Positions 1 to 13,318 of a stretch of 64,000 bases of DNA are shown here, piece by piece. This DNA comes from Hippophae tibetana (taxonomy: Eukaryota > Streptophyta > Magnoliopsida > Rosales > Elaeagnaceae). The stretch spans positions 30,492,001 through 30,556,000 of the forward strand of contig CM072801.1 of NCBI GenBank assembly GCA_037013495.1, given 5' to 3'. Position 1 is the first letter of the stretch; each line of letters opens with the position of its first letter. The notes below the pieces were generated by a model. That model ran no database searches and was not told where the DNA came from. It saw nothing but the letters and a program-made list of their open reading frames with translations. Position numbers and translations under genes: made by a program.

Positions 1-1300
1 TTTTCGTTAGACACAAATCACAAAGAAAGATAGATATTTGTATACCAAGTCTTTTGTTTTCTTTTAATTTTGTTGTCATTATTTTGTCTTTCGATTTCAT
101 TTCCTTTCTTTCTTTAAATTCGTTGTACCTTTTTCTTGTGTCATGTTTTCTGTGTTAAATCTATTTTTGTTATTGAAAGAAACAATAGGGATACTACATT
201 TCATAGTTTCAAGAAAAACTAGGTTATTAATATCGGTGGCAATATTAAACTATTGTAACTTTTAATTCTTGCATCGAAATGACTATTGTACTGTATCAAA
301 TCGTCGCTCTTTCGATTCCTAAAAACACACTGCCGGAATAGTTTAGTTATCGGCATTTTTTTAGCCATAATTACTTTGTTTACACTACTTGCCAACCTCT
401 AAAAGATAGGTGGCATCTCATTGTGTTGTAATCTGTTCTTGTTGTTTTGGGTTCAAATTTGATCATCTTAACCCATTTCGAAGAAATTTAATCATTCTTA
501 ATCCTTTGAGTTCATATGTTATTCCTCTAAAGATTCCGCATCATTTGGTATCAAAGTCTTAGTTGCTGAAAATATGTTATCTATCTTCTTATATTTATTT
601 TTTGAATTTTATATTTAAAAAAACATTGTCCATTGAATTTTCTGTGTTTTCGTTAGACACAAATCACAAAGAAAGATAGATATTTGTATACCAAGTCTTG
701 TGTTTTCTTTTAATTTTGTTGTCATTATTTTTTCTTTCGATTTCATTTCCTTTCTTTCTTTAAATTCTTTGTACCTTTTTCTTGTTTTATGTTTTCTATG
801 TGCAACCTATTTTTGCTTTTGAAATAAACAACAGCACTACGGCATTTCGTAGTTTCAAGAAAAACTAGGTTATTAATATCGGTGGCAATATTAAACTATT
901 GTAACTTTTAATTCTTGCATCGAAATGACTATTGTACCGTATCAAATCGTAGCTCTTTCGATTCCTAAAAACACACTGCCGGAATAGTTTAGTTATCGGC
1001 ATTTTTTAACAATAATTACTTTGTTTATACTACTTGCCAACCTCTAAAAGATAGATGGCATCTTATTGCGTTGTAATCTGCTCTTGTTGTTTTCGGTTCA
1101 AATTTGTTCATCGTAACCCATTTCGAAGCAATTTACTCATTCTTAATCCTTTGAGTTCCTATGTTATTCCCCTAAAGATTCCGCATTATTTGGTATCAAA
1201 GTCTTAGTTGCTGAAAATATGTTATCTATCTTCTTATATTTATTTTTTGAATTTTATATTTAAAAAAACATTGTCCATTGAATTTTCTGTGTTTTCGTTA
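1..1300 (+). repeat. Loose alpha-type monomers at left edge
   Basis: The window opens in mid-monomer. Landmarks lie at 411 and 1056, both alpha type (AAAAGATAG then a TTGTGTTG/TTGCGTTG-TAATCTG start). They differ from each other and from the copies to the right at scattered single bases and small indels. One example is the segment AAATAAACAACAGCACTACGG near 825, which otherwise resembles alpha monomers near 25350 and 27930. No clear higher-order unit is visible here. No gene seen. Confidence 0.85.
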
Positions 1301-4300
1301 GACACAAATCAGAAAGAAAGATAGATATTTGTATACCAAGTGTTTTGTTTTCTTTTAATTTTGTTGTCATTATTTTGTCTTTCGATTTCATTTCCTTTAT
1401 TTCTTTAAATTCTTTGTACCTTTTTCTTGTGTCATGTTTTCTGGGTTAAATCTATTTTTGTTATTGAAAGAAACAATAGGGATACTACATTTCATAGTTT
1501 CAAGAAAAACTAGGTTATTAATATCGGTGGCAATATTAAACTATTGTAAGTTTTAATTCTTGCATCGAAATGACTATTGTACATTATCAAATCGTAGCTC
1601 TTTCGATTCCTAAAAACATACTGCAGGAATAGTTTAGTTATCGGCATTTTTTAGCCATAATTACTTTGTTTACCCTACTTGCCAACCTCTAAAAGATAGG
1701 TGGCATCTCATTGCGTTGTAATCTGTTCTTGTTGTTTTGGGTTCAAATTTGATCATCTTAACCCATTTCGAAGCAATTTACTCATTCTTAATCCTTTGAG
1801 TTCATATATTATTCCCCTAAAGAGTCTGCATCATTTGGTATCAAAGCCTTTGTTGCTGAAAATATGTTATCTATCTTCTTATATTTATTTTTTGAATTTT
1901 ATATTTAAAAAAACATTGTCCAATGAATTTTCTGTGTTTTCGTTAGACACAAATCACAAAGAAAGATAGATATTCGTATACCAAGTGTTGTGTTTTCTTT
2001 TAATTTTGTTGTCTTTATTTTGTCTTTCGATTTCATTTACTTTCTTTCTGTAAATTCTTTGTACCTTTATCTTGTGTCATGTTTTCTGTGTTAAATCTAT
2101 TTTTGTTATTGAAAGAAACAATAGGGATACTACAATTCATAGTTTCAAGAAAAACTAGGTTATTAATATCGGTGGCAATATTATACTATTGTAACTTTTA
2201 ATTCGTGTATCGAAATGACTATTGCACTGTATCAAATCGTAGCTCTATCGATTCCTAAAAACCGAATGCAAGAATAGTTTAGTTATCAGCATTTTTTTAA
2301 CCAAAATTACTTTGTTTACACTACTTTCCAACCCCTAAAAGATAGGTGGCATCTCATTGCGTTGTAATCTGTTCTTGTGCTTTTGGGTTACAATTTGATC
2401 ATCTTAACCCTTCTCTCAGCAATTTACTCATTCTTAATACTTTGAGTTCATATGTTATTCCCTTAAAGATTCCGCATCATTTGGTATCAAGCCTTTGTTG
2501 CTGAAAATATGTTATCTATCTTCTTATATTTATTTTTTGAATTTTATATTTAAAAAAACATTGTCCATTGAATATTCTGTGTTTTCGTTAGACACAAATC
2601 ACAAAGAAAGATAGATATTTGTATACCAAGTCTTTTGTTTTCTTTTAATTTTGTTGTCATTATTTTGTCTTTCGATTTCATTTCCTTTCTTTCTTTAAAT
2701 TCTTTGTACCTTTTTCTTGTGTCATGTTTTCTGTGTTAAATCTATTTTTGTTATTGAAAGAAACAATAGGGATACTACATTTCATAGTTTCAAGAAAAAC
2801 TAGGTTATTAATATCGGTGGCAATATTAAACTATTGTAAGTTTTAATTCTTGCATCGAAATGACTATTGTACAGTATCAAATCGTAGCTCTTTCGATTCC
2901 TAAAAACACACTGCAGGAATAGTTTAGTTATCGGCATTTTTTAGCCATAATTACTTTGTTTACCCTACTTGCCAACCTCTAAAAGATAGGTGGCATCTCA
3001 TTGCGTTGTAATCTGTTCTTGTTGTTTTGGGTTCAAATTTGATCATCTTAACCCATTTCGAAGCAATTTACTCATTCTTAATCCTTTGAGTTCATATATT
3101 ATTCCCCTAAAGAGTCTGCATCATTTGGTATCAAAGCCTTTGTTGCTGAAAATATGTTATCTATCTTCTTATATTTATTTTTTGAATTTTATATTTAAAA
3201 AAACATTGTCCAATGAATTTTCTGTGTTTTCGTTAGACACAAATCACAAAGAAAGATAGATATTCGTATACCAAGTGTTGTGTTTTCTTTTAATTTTGTT
3301 GTCTTTATTTTGTCTTTCGATTTCATTTACTTTCTTTCTGTAAATTCTTTGTACCTTTATCTTGTGTCATGTTTTCTGTGTTAAATCTATTTTTGTTATT
3401 GAAAGAAACAATAGGGATACTACAATTCATAGTTTCAAGAAAAACTAGGTTATTAATATCGGTGGCAATATTATACTATTGTAACTTTTAATTCGTGTAT
3501 CGAAATGACTATTGCACTGTATCAAATCGTAGCTCTATCGATTCCTAAAAACCGAATGCAAGAATAGTTTAGTTATCAGCATTTTTTTAACCAAAATTAC
3601 TTTGTTTACACTACTTTCCAACCCCTAAAAGATAGGTGGCATCTCATTGCGTTGTAATCTGTTCTTGTGCTTTTGGGTTACAATTTGATCATCTTAACCC
3701 TTCTCTCAGCAATTTACTCATTCTTAATACTTTGAGTTCATATGTTATTCCCTTAAAGATTCCGCATCATTTGGTATCAAGCCTTTGTTGCTGAAAATAT
3801 GTTATCTATCTTCTTATATTTATTTTTTGAATTTTATATTTAAAAAAACATTGTCCATTGAATATTCTGTGTTTTCGTTAGACACAAATCACAAAGAAAG
3901 ATAGATATTTGTATACCAAGTCTTTTGTTTTCTTTTAATTTTGTTGTCGTTATTTTGTCTTTCGATTTCATTTCCTTTCTTTCTTTAAATTCTTTGTACC
4001 TTTTTCTTGTGTCATGTTTTCTGTGTGAAATCTATTTTTGTTATTGAAAGAAACAATAGGGATACTACAGTTCATAGTTTCAAGAAAAACTAGGTTATTA
4101 ATATCGGTGGCAATATTAAACTATTGTAACTTTTAATTCTTGCATCGAAATGACTATTGTACAGTATCAAATCGTAGCTCTTTCGATTCCTAAAAACACA
4201 CTGCAGGAATAGTTTAGTTATCGGCATTTTTTTAGCCATAATTACTTTGTTTACACTACTTTCCAACCTCTAAAAGATAGGTGGCATCTCATTGCGTTGT

Positions 4301-4890
4301 AATCTGTTCTTGTTGTTTTGGGTTCAAATTTGATCATCTTAACCCATTTCGAAGCAATTTACTCATTCTTAATCCTTTGAGTTCATATATTATTCCCCTA
4401 AAGAGTCCGCATCATTTGGTATCAAAGCCTTTGTTGCTGAAAATATGTTATCTATCTTCTTATATTTATTTTTTGAATTTTATATTTAAAAAAACATTGT
4501 CCAATGAATTTTCTGTGTTTTCGTTAGACACAAATCACAAAGAAAGATAGATATTCGTATACCAAGTGTTGTGTTTTCTTTTAATTTTGTTGTCTTTATT
4601 TTGTCTTTCGATTTCATTTACTTTCTTTCTGTAAATTCTTTGCACCTTTATCTTGTGTCATGTTTTCTGTGTTAAATCTATTTTTGTTATTGAAAGAAAC
4701 AATAGGGATACTACAATTCATAGTTTCAAGAAAAACTAGGTTATTAATATCGGTGGCAATATTATACTATTGTAACTTTTAATTCGTGTATCGAAATGAC
4801 TATTGCACTGTATCAAATCGTAGCTCTATCGATTCCTAAAAACCGAATGCAAGAATAGTTTAGTTATCAGCATTTTTTTAACCAAAATTA
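1301..4890 (+). repeat. 1,290-bp dimeric higher-order repeat (P/Q), ~2.8 copies
   Basis: Landmarks at 1701, 2347, 2991, 3637 and 4282 alternate between two monomers. P has TTGTTGTTTTGGGTTCAAATT. Q has CTTGTGCTTTTGGGTTACAA and ACCCTTCTCTCAGCAATTTA. Comparing position n with n+1290 shows near identity with only a few substitutions (for example ACATTATC near 1581 against ACAGTATC near 2871). The third copy keeps P and the tail of the preceding Q, then changes to a beta-type monomer at about 4890. An identical Q monomer reappears alone at 6863, so the dimer is not the only place this variant sits. Confidence 0.88.
1831..1850 (+). other. Primer-binding-site-like motif, alpha monomer example
   Basis: TCATT precedes TGGTATCAAAGCC beginning at 1836. 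The word is the same as in the beta monomers 49 kb away, so it predates the split of the two superfamilies. Downstream bases (TTTGTTGCTG) no longer follow the tRNA complement. Confidence 0.4.
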
Positions 4891-7800
4891 CTTTATTTAC
4901 ACTACTTGCCAACCTCTAATAGGTTGGTGGCATCTCGTTGCATTGTTTTCTGTTCTTGTTCTTTTGGGTTCCAATTTGATCATCTTAAACCTTTTTCTAA
5001 GCAATTTACTCATTCGTAATGGTTTGAGTTCCTATGTTGTTTACATATAGGTTCCGCATCATTTGGTATCAATGCCTAGCTTGCTGAAAATATGGTATCA
5101 ATCTTCATATATTCATTTTGTGAATTTACATTTAAAAAACTTTGTCCATTTAATTTTCTTTACTTTCTTAAGTAACAAACCACAAAGAAAGATAGATATT
5201 TGTATAACAAGTCTTGTTTTTATTACAATTTTGTAGTCATTATTTTATATTTCGACTTAATTTCCTAGTTTTATTTAAAATATTTGTACCTTTTTCTTGT
5301 TTTATGTTTTCTGTATGCAACCTATTTTTGCTTTTCAAAGAAACCATAGAGCTACTGCATTTCGTAGTTTCAAGAAAAACTAGGTTATTAATATCGGTGG
5401 CAATATTAAACTATTGTAACTTTTAATTCTTGCATCGAAATGACTATTGTATAGTATCAAATCGTAGCTCTTTCGATTCCTAAAAACACACAGCAGGAAT
5501 AGTTTAGTTATCGGCATTTTTTAGCCATAATTACTTTATTTACCCTACTTGCCAACCTCTAAAAGATAGGTAGCATCTCATTGCGTTGTAACCTGTTCTT
5601 GTTGTTTTGGGTTCAAATATGATAATCTTAACCCATTTCAAAGCAATTTACTCATTCTTAATCCTTTGAGTTCATATGTTATTCCCCTAAAGAGTCCGCA
5701 TCATTTGGTATCAAAGCCTTTGTTGCTGAAAATATGTTATCTATCTTCTTATATTTATTTTTTGAATTTTATATTTAAAAAAATATTGTCCAATGAATTT
5801 TCTGTGTTTTCGTTAGACACAAATCATAAAGAAAGATAGATATTCGTATACCAAGTCTTGTGTTTTCTTTTAATTTTGTTGTCTTTATTTTGTCTTTCGA
5901 TTTCATTTACTTTCTTTCTGTAAATTCTTTGTACCTTTATCTTGTGTCATGTTTTCTGTGTTAAATCTATTTTTGTTATTGAAAGAAACAATAGGGATAC
6001 TACAATTCATAGTTTCAAGAAAAACTAGGTTATTAATATCGGTGGCAATATTATACTATTGTAACTTTTAATTCGTGTATCGAAATGACTATTGCACTGT
6101 ATCAAATCGTAGCTCTATCGATTCCTAAAAACAGAATGCAAGAATAGTTTAGTTATCAGCATTTTTTTAACCAAAATTACTTTGTTTACACTACCTGCCA
6201 ACCTCTAATAGGTTGGTGGCATCTCATTCCGTTGTTTTCAGTTCTTGTGCTTTTAGGTTACAATTTGATCATCTTAACCCTTCTCTCAGCAATTTACTCA
6301 TTCTTAATCATTTGAGTTCCTATGTTGTTCGCCGAAAGGTTCCGCATCATTTGGTATCAAAGACTTGGTTGTTGAAAAAATGGTATCTATCTTCATATAT
6401 TCATTTTTTGAATTTTACATTTAAAAAAAAATTTTCCTTTTAATTTTCTTTGCTTTCGTAAGTAACAAACCACAAAGAAAGATAGTTATTTGTATAAGAA
6501 GTCTTGTGTTTTCTTACAATTTTGTAGTCATTATTTTATATTTCGACTTAATATTATAGTTTTATTTAAATTCTTTGTACCTTTTTCTTGTTTTATGTTT
6601 TCTGTGTGCAACCTATTTTTGCTTTTCAAAGAAACAATAGAGCTACTGCATTTCATAGTTTCAAGAAAAACTAGGTTACTAATATCGGTGGCAATATTAA
6701 ACTATTGTAACTCTTATTTCGTGCATCGAAATGACTATTGTACTGTATCAAATCGTAGCTCTTTCGATTCCTAAAAACACACTGCAAGAATAGTTTAGTT
6801 ATCGGCATTTTTTTAACCAAAATTACTTTGTTTACACTACTTTCCAACCCCTAAAAGATAGGTGGCATCTCATTGCGTTGTAATCTGTTCTTGTGCTTTT
6901 GGGTTACAATTTGATCATCTTAACCCTTCTCTCAGCAATTTACTCATTCTTAATACTTTGAGTTCATATGTTATTCCCTTAAAGATTCCGCATCATTTGG
7001 TATCAAGCCTTTGTTGCTGAAAATATGTTATCTATCTTCTTATATTTATTTTTTGAATTTTATATTTAAAAAAACATTGTCCATTGAATATTCTGTGTTT
7101 TCGTTAGACACAAATCACAAAGAAAGATAGATATTTGTATACCAAGTCTTGTGTTTTCTTTTAATTTTGTTGTCATTATTTTGTCTTTCGATTTCATTTC
7201 CAGTCTTTCTTTAAATTCTTTGTACCTTTTTCTTGTGGCATGTTTTCTGTGTGAAATCTATTTTTGTTATTGAAAGAAACAATAGGGAGACTACAGTTCA
7301 TAGTTTCAAGAAAAACTAGGTTATTAATATCGGTGGCAATATTAAACTATTGTAACTTTAAATTTGTGCATCGAAATGACTATTGTACCGTATCAAATCG
7401 TAGCTCCTTCGATTCCTAAAAACACACAGCAAGAATAGTTTAGTTATTGGCATTTTTTTTAGCCATAATTACTTTGTTTACACTACTTTCCAACCTCTAA
7501 AAGATAGGTGGCATCTCATTGCGTTGTAATCTGTTCTTGTTGTTTTGGGTTCAAATTTGATCATCATAACCCATTTCGAAGCAATTTACTCATTCTTAAT
7601 CCTTTGAGTTCATATGTTATTCCCCTAAAGATTCCGCATCATTTGGTATCAAAGCCATTGTTGCTTAAAATATGTTATCTATCTTCTTATATTTATTTTT
7701 TGAATTTTATATTTAAAAAAACATTGTCCATTGAATTTTCTGTGTTTTCGTTAGACACAAATCACAAAGAAAGATAGATATTCGTATACCAAGTCTTGTG

Positions 7801-8153
7801 TTTTCTTTTAATTTTGTTGTCTTTATTTTGTCTTTCGATTTCATTTACTTTCTTTCTTTAAATTCTTTGTACCTTTATCTTGTGTCATGTTTTCTGTGTT
7901 AAATCTATTTTTGTTATTGAAAGAAACAATAGCGATACTACATTTCATAGTTTCAAGAAAAACTAGGTTATTAATATCGGTGGGAATATTAAACTATTGT
8001 AACTTTTAATTCTTGCATCGAAATGACTATTGTACTGTATCAAATCGTAGCTCTTTCGATTCCTAAAAACACACTTCAAGAATAGTTTAGTTATTGCCAT
8101 TTTTTAGCCATAATTACTTTGTTTATACTACTTGCCAACCTCTAAAAGATAGG
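4891..8153 (+). repeat. Mixed monomers without a regular HOR
   Basis: Landmarks are at 4928 (beta), 5571 (alpha, with TAGCATCTC in place of TGGCATCTC), 6217 (beta with Q-like CTTGTGCTTTTAGGTTACAA, so a mosaic), 6863 (Q) and 7509 (P-like). Alpha and beta alternate at the start, but the order is not repeated. This looks like a boundary zone between the dimer on the left and the hexamer on the right. No gene seen. Confidence 0.8.
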
Positions 8154-9445
8154 TGGCATCTCATTGCGTTGTAATCTGTTCTTGTTGTTTTGGTTTCAAA
8201 TTTGATCATCTTAACCCTTTTCTAAGAAATTTACTCATTCTTAATCCTTTGAGTTCCTATGTTGTTCGCCTAAAGGTTCCGCATCATTTGGTATCAATGC
8301 CTTGGTTGCTGAAAATATGGTATCTATCTTCATATATTCATTTTTTGAATTTCAAATTTAAAAAACTTTGTCCATTTAATTTTCTTTGCTTTCGTAAGTA
8401 AAAAACCACAAAGAAAGATAGATATTTGGATAAAAAGTCTTTTGTTTTCTTACAATTTTGTTGTCATTATTTTGTCATATGACTTAATTTCCTTGTTTTA
8501 TTTAAATTCTTTGTACCTTTTTCTTGTTTTATGTTTTCTATGTGTAACCTATTTTTGCTTTTGAAAAAAACAATAGAGCTACGGCATTTCGTAGTTTCAA
8601 GAAAAACTAGGTTATTAATATCGGTGGCAATATTAAACTATTGTAACTTTTAATTCTTGCATCGAAATGACTATTGTACTGTATCAAATCGTAGCTCTTT
8701 CGATTCCTAAAAACACACTGCAGGAATAGTTTAGTTATCGGCATTTTTTTAGCCATAATTACTTTGTTTACACTACTTTCCAACCTCTAAAAGATAGGTG
8801 GCATCTCATTGCGTTGTAATCTGTTCTTGTTTGTTTTGGGTTCAAATTTGATCATCTTAACCCATTTCGAAGCAATTTACTCATTTTTAATCCTTTGAGT
8901 TCATATGTTATTCCCCTAAAGATTCCGCATCATTTGGTATCAAAGCCTTTGTTGCTGAAAATATGTTATCTATCTTCTTATATTTATTTTTAGAATTTTA
9001 TATTTAAAAAAACATTGTCCATTGAATTTTCTGTGTTTTCGATAGACACAAATCACAAAGAAAGATAGATATTTGTATACCAAGTCTTATGTTTTCTTCT
9101 AATTTTGTTGTCATTATTTTGCCTTTCGATTTCATTTCCTTTCTTTCTTTAAATTCTTTGTACCTTTTTCTTGTGTCATGTTTTCTGTGTTAAATCTATT
9201 TTTGTTATTGAAAGAAACCATAGGGATACTACAGTTCATAGTTTCAAGAAAAACTAGGTTATTAATATCGGTGGCAATATTAAACTATTGTACCTTTTAA
9301 TTCGTGCATCGAAATGACTATTGTACTGTATCAAATCGTAGCTCTCTCGATTCCTAAAAACACAATGCAAGAATAGTTTAGTTATCGGCATTTTTTTAAC
9401 CAAAATTACTTTGTTTACACTACTTGCCAACCCCTAATAGGTTGG
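8154..9445 (+). repeat. Partial hexamer HOR (E-F monomers), left flank
   Basis: Landmarks at 8154 and 8799. The first matches the B/E class (ACCCTTTTCTAAGAAATTTA, then AAAAAACCACAAAGAAAG and TTTGGATAAAAAGTC). The second matches class F, recognised by the extra T in TTCTTGTTTGTTTTGGG and by TTTTCGATAGACAC. They stand directly before the first full hexamer, in the order expected for its last two monomers. Confidence 0.82.
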
Positions 9446-12400
9446 TGGCATCTCATTGCATTGTTTTCAGTTCTTGTTGTTTTGGGTTCCAATTTGATCA
9501 TCTAAACCCTTTTCTAAGCAATTTACTCAATTTTAATCCTTTGAGTTCCTATGTTGTTCGCCTAAAGGTTCTGCATCATTTGGTATCAATGCCTGGGTTG
9601 CTGAAAATATGGTATTTATCTTCATATATTCATTTTTTGAATTTCACATTTAAAAAACTTTGTCCATTTAATTTTGTTTGCTTTCATAAGTCAAAAACCA
9701 CAAAGAAAGATAGATATTTGTGTAACAAGCCTTGTGTTTTCTTACAATTTTGTAGTCATTATTTTATATTTCGACTTAATTTCCTTGTTTTATTTAAATT
9801 CTTGGTACCTTTTTCTTGTTTTATGTTTTCTGTGTACAACCTATTTTTGCTTTTCAAAGAAACAATAGCGATACTACATTTCATAGTTTCAAGAAAAACT
9901 AGGTTATTAATATCGGTGGGAATATTAAACTATTGTAACTTTTAATTCTTGCATCGAAATGACTATTATACTGTATCAAATCGTAGCTCTTTCGATTCCT
10001 AAAAACACACTTCAAGAATAGTTTAGTTATTGCCATTTTTTAGCCATAATTACTTTGTTTATACTACTTGCCAACCTCTAAAAGATAGGTGGCATCTCAT
10101 TGCGTTGTAATCTGTTCTTGTTGTTTTGGGTTCAAATTTGATCATCTTAACCCTTTTCTAAGAAATTTACTCATTCTTAATCCTTTGAGTTCCTATGTTG
10201 TTCGCCTAAAGGTTCCGCATCATTTGGTATCAATGCCTTGGTTGCTGAAAATATGGTATCTATCTTCATATATTCATTTTTTGAATTTCAAATTTAAAAA
10301 ACTTTGTCCATTTAATTTTCTTTGCTTTCGTAAGTAAAAAACCACAAAGAAAGATAGATATTTGGATAAAAAGTCTTTTGTTTTCTTACAATTTTGTTGT
10401 CATTATTTTGTCATATGACTTAATTTCCTTGTTTTATTTAAATTCTTTGTACCTTTTTCTTGTTTTATGTTTTCTGTGTGCAACCTATTTTTGCTTTTCA
10501 AAGAAACAATAGAGCTACTGCATTTCGCAGTTTCAAGAAAAACTAGGTTATTAATATCGGTGGCAATATTAAACTATTGTAACTTTTAATTCTTGCATCG
10601 AAATGACTATTGTACTGTATCAAATCGTAGCTCTTTCGATTCCTAAAAACACACTGCAGGAATAGTTTAGTTATTGGCATTTGTTTAGCCATAATTACTT
10701 TGTTTACACTACTTTCCAACCTCTAAAAGATAGGTGGCATCTCATTGCGTTGTAATCTGTTCTTGTTGTTTTGGGTTCAAATTTGATCATCTTAACCCTT
10801 TTCTAAGCAATTTACTCATTCTTAATCCTTTTAGTTCATATGTTATTCCCCTAAAGATTCCGCATCATTTGGTATCAAAGCCTTTGTTGCAAAAAATATG
10901 TTATCTATCTTCTTATATTTATTTTTTGAATTTTATATTTAAAAAAACATTGTCCATTGAATTTTTTGTGTTTTCGTTAGACACAAATCACAAAGAAAGA
11001 TAGATATTTGTATACCAAGTCTTGTGTTTTCTTTTAATTTTGTTGTCATTATTTTGTCTTTCGATTTCATTTCCTTTCTTTCTTTAAATTCTTTGTACCT
11101 TTTTCTTGTGTCATGTTTTCTGTGTTAAATCTATTTTTGTTATTGAAAGAAACCATAGGGATACTACAGTTCATAGTTTCAAGAAAAACTAGGTTATTAA
11201 TATCGGTGGCAATATTAAACTATTGTAACTTTTAATTCGTGCATCGAAATGACTATTGTACTGTATCAAATCGTAGCTCTATCGATTCCTAAAAACACAA
11301 TGCAAGAATAGTTCAGTTATCGGCATTTTTTTTAACCAAAATTACTTTGTTTACAGTACTTGCCAACCCCTAATAGGTTGGTGGCATCTCATTGCATTGT
11401 TTTCTGTTCTTGTTGTTTTGGGTTCCAATTTGATCATCTTAACCCTTTTCTAAGAAATTTACTCATTCTTAATCCTTTGAGTTCCTATGTTGTTCGCCTA
11501 AAGGTTCTCCATCATTTGGTATCAATGCCTGGGTTGCTGAAAATATGGTATTTATCTTCATATATTCATTTTTTGAATTTCACATTTAAAAAACTTTGTC
11601 CATTTAATTTTGTTTGCTTTCATAAGTCAAAAACCACAAAGAAAGATAGATATTTGTATAACAAGTCTTTTGTTTTCTTACAATTTTGTAGTCATTATTT
11701 TATAATTCGACTTAATTTCCTAGTTTTATTTAAATTCTTTGTACCATTTTCTTGTTTTATGTTTTCTGTGTGCAACCTATTTTTGCTTTTCAAAGAAACA
11801 ATAGAGCTACTGCATTTCGTAGTTTCAAGAAAAAACTAGGTTATTAATATCGGTGGCAATATTAAACTACTGTAACTTTTAATTCGTGCATCAAAATGAC
11901 TATTGTACTGTATCAAATCGTAGCTCTTTCGATTCCTAAAAACACACTTCAAGAATAGTTTAGTTATTGCCATTTTTTAGCCATAATTACTTTGTTTATA
12001 CTACTTGCCAACCTCTAAAAGATAGGTGGCATCTCATTGCGTTGTAATCTGTTCTTGTTGTTTTGGGTTCAAATTTGATCATCTTAACCCTTTTCTAAGA
12101 AATTTACTCATTCTTAATCCTTTGAGTTCCTATGTTGTTCGCCTAAAGGTTCCGCATCATTTGGTATCAATGCCTTGGTTGCTGAAAATATGGTATCTAT
12201 CTTCATATATTCATTTTTTGAATTTCAAATTTAAAAAACTTTGTCCACTTAATTTTCTTTGCTTTCGTAAGTAAAAAACCACAAAGAAAGATAGATATTT
12301 GGATAAAAAGTCTTGTGTTTTCTTACAATTTGGTTGTCATTATTTTGTCATATGACTTAATTTCCTTGTTTTATTTAAATTCTTAGTACTTTTTTCTTGT

Positions 12401-13318
12401 TTTATGTTTTCCATGTGTAACCTATTTTTGCTTTTGAAAAAAACAATAGAGCTACGGCATTTCGTAGTTTCAAGAATAACTGGGTTATTAATATCGGTGG
12501 CAATATTAAACTATTGTAACTTTTAATTCTTGCATCGAAATGACTATTGTACTGTATCAAATCGTAGCTCTTTCGATTCCTAAAAACACACTGCAGGAAT
12601 AGTTTAGTTATCGGCATTTTTTTAGCCATAATTACTTTGTTTACACTACTTTCCAACCTCTAAAAGATAGGTGGCATCTCATTGCGTTGTAATCTGTTCT
12701 TGTTTGTTTTGGGTTCAAATTTGATCATCTTAACCCATTTCGAAGCAATTTACTCATTTTTAATCCTTTGAGTTCATATGTTATTCCCCTAAAGATTCCG
12801 TATCATTTGGTATCAAAGCCTTTGTTGCTGAAAATATGTTATCTATCTTCTTATATTTATTTTTAGAATTTTATATTTAAAAAAACATTGTCCATTGAAT
12901 TTTCTGTGTTTTCGATAGACACAAATCACAAAGAAAGATAGATATTTGTATACCAAGTCTTATGTTTTCTTCTAATTTTGTTGTCATTATTTTGCCTTTC
13001 GATTTCATTTCCTTTCTTTCTTTAAATTCTTTGTACCTTTTTCTTGTGTCATGTTTTCTGTGTTAAATCTATTTTTGTTATTGAAAGAAACCATAGGGAT
13101 ACTACAGTTCATAGTTTCAAGAAAAACTAGGTTATTAATATCGGTGGCAATATTAAACTATTGTACCTTTTAATTCGTGCATCGAAATGACTATTGTACT
13201 GTATCAAATCGTAGCTCTCTCGATTCCTAAAAACACAATGCAAGAATAGTTTAGTTATCGGCATTTTTTTAACCAAAATTACTTTGTTTACACTACTTGC
13301 CAACCCCTAATAGGTTGG
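9446..13318 (+). repeat. Hexamer HOR copy 1 (A-B-C-D-E-F), 3,873 bp
   Basis: Monomer landmarks: A 9446, B 10090, C 10735, D 11382, E 12027, F 12672. Diagnostic bases: A has GTGTAACAAGCCTTG and GCGATACTACATTTCATAG; B has GTGTGCAACC and ATTTCGCAG; C has GTTGCAAAAAATATG; D has GGTTCTCCATC and the six-A run in GAAAAAACTAGG; E has CCACTTAATTTT and TTTTCCATGTGTAACC; F has TTGTTTGTTTTGGG. A resembles D, B resembles E and C resembles F. The hexamer is therefore best read as a duplicated trimer whose halves later diverged. Confidence 0.9.

Noticed and set aside
9424-9945. Reading frame of 173 codons, recurring at 13297, 15233 and 17168, with shorter relatives (159, 109, 90, 89, 82, 75, 70, 60 codons) in most monomers
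   Set aside because: The frames recur because the monomer recurs. They open and close with monomer-type substitutions and indels, are rich in Phe/Leu/Ser/Tyr as expected from T-rich DNA, and lack recognisable domains, consistent starts or promoters. Unit length near 645, a multiple of three, makes frames look phased.
9581-9981. Internal duplication within the monomer suggested by GTATCAA at 9583 and GTATCAAA at 9973
   Set aside because: The two words are about 391 bp apart, not a simple fraction of 645, and flanking bases do not align.
12402-12656. Minus-strand frames of 60-95 codons (for example here, 16274, 20146, 33536, 38232)
   Set aside because: They are lysine- and asparagine-rich complements of the T-rich stretch, confined to particular monomer variants, with no family resemblance.
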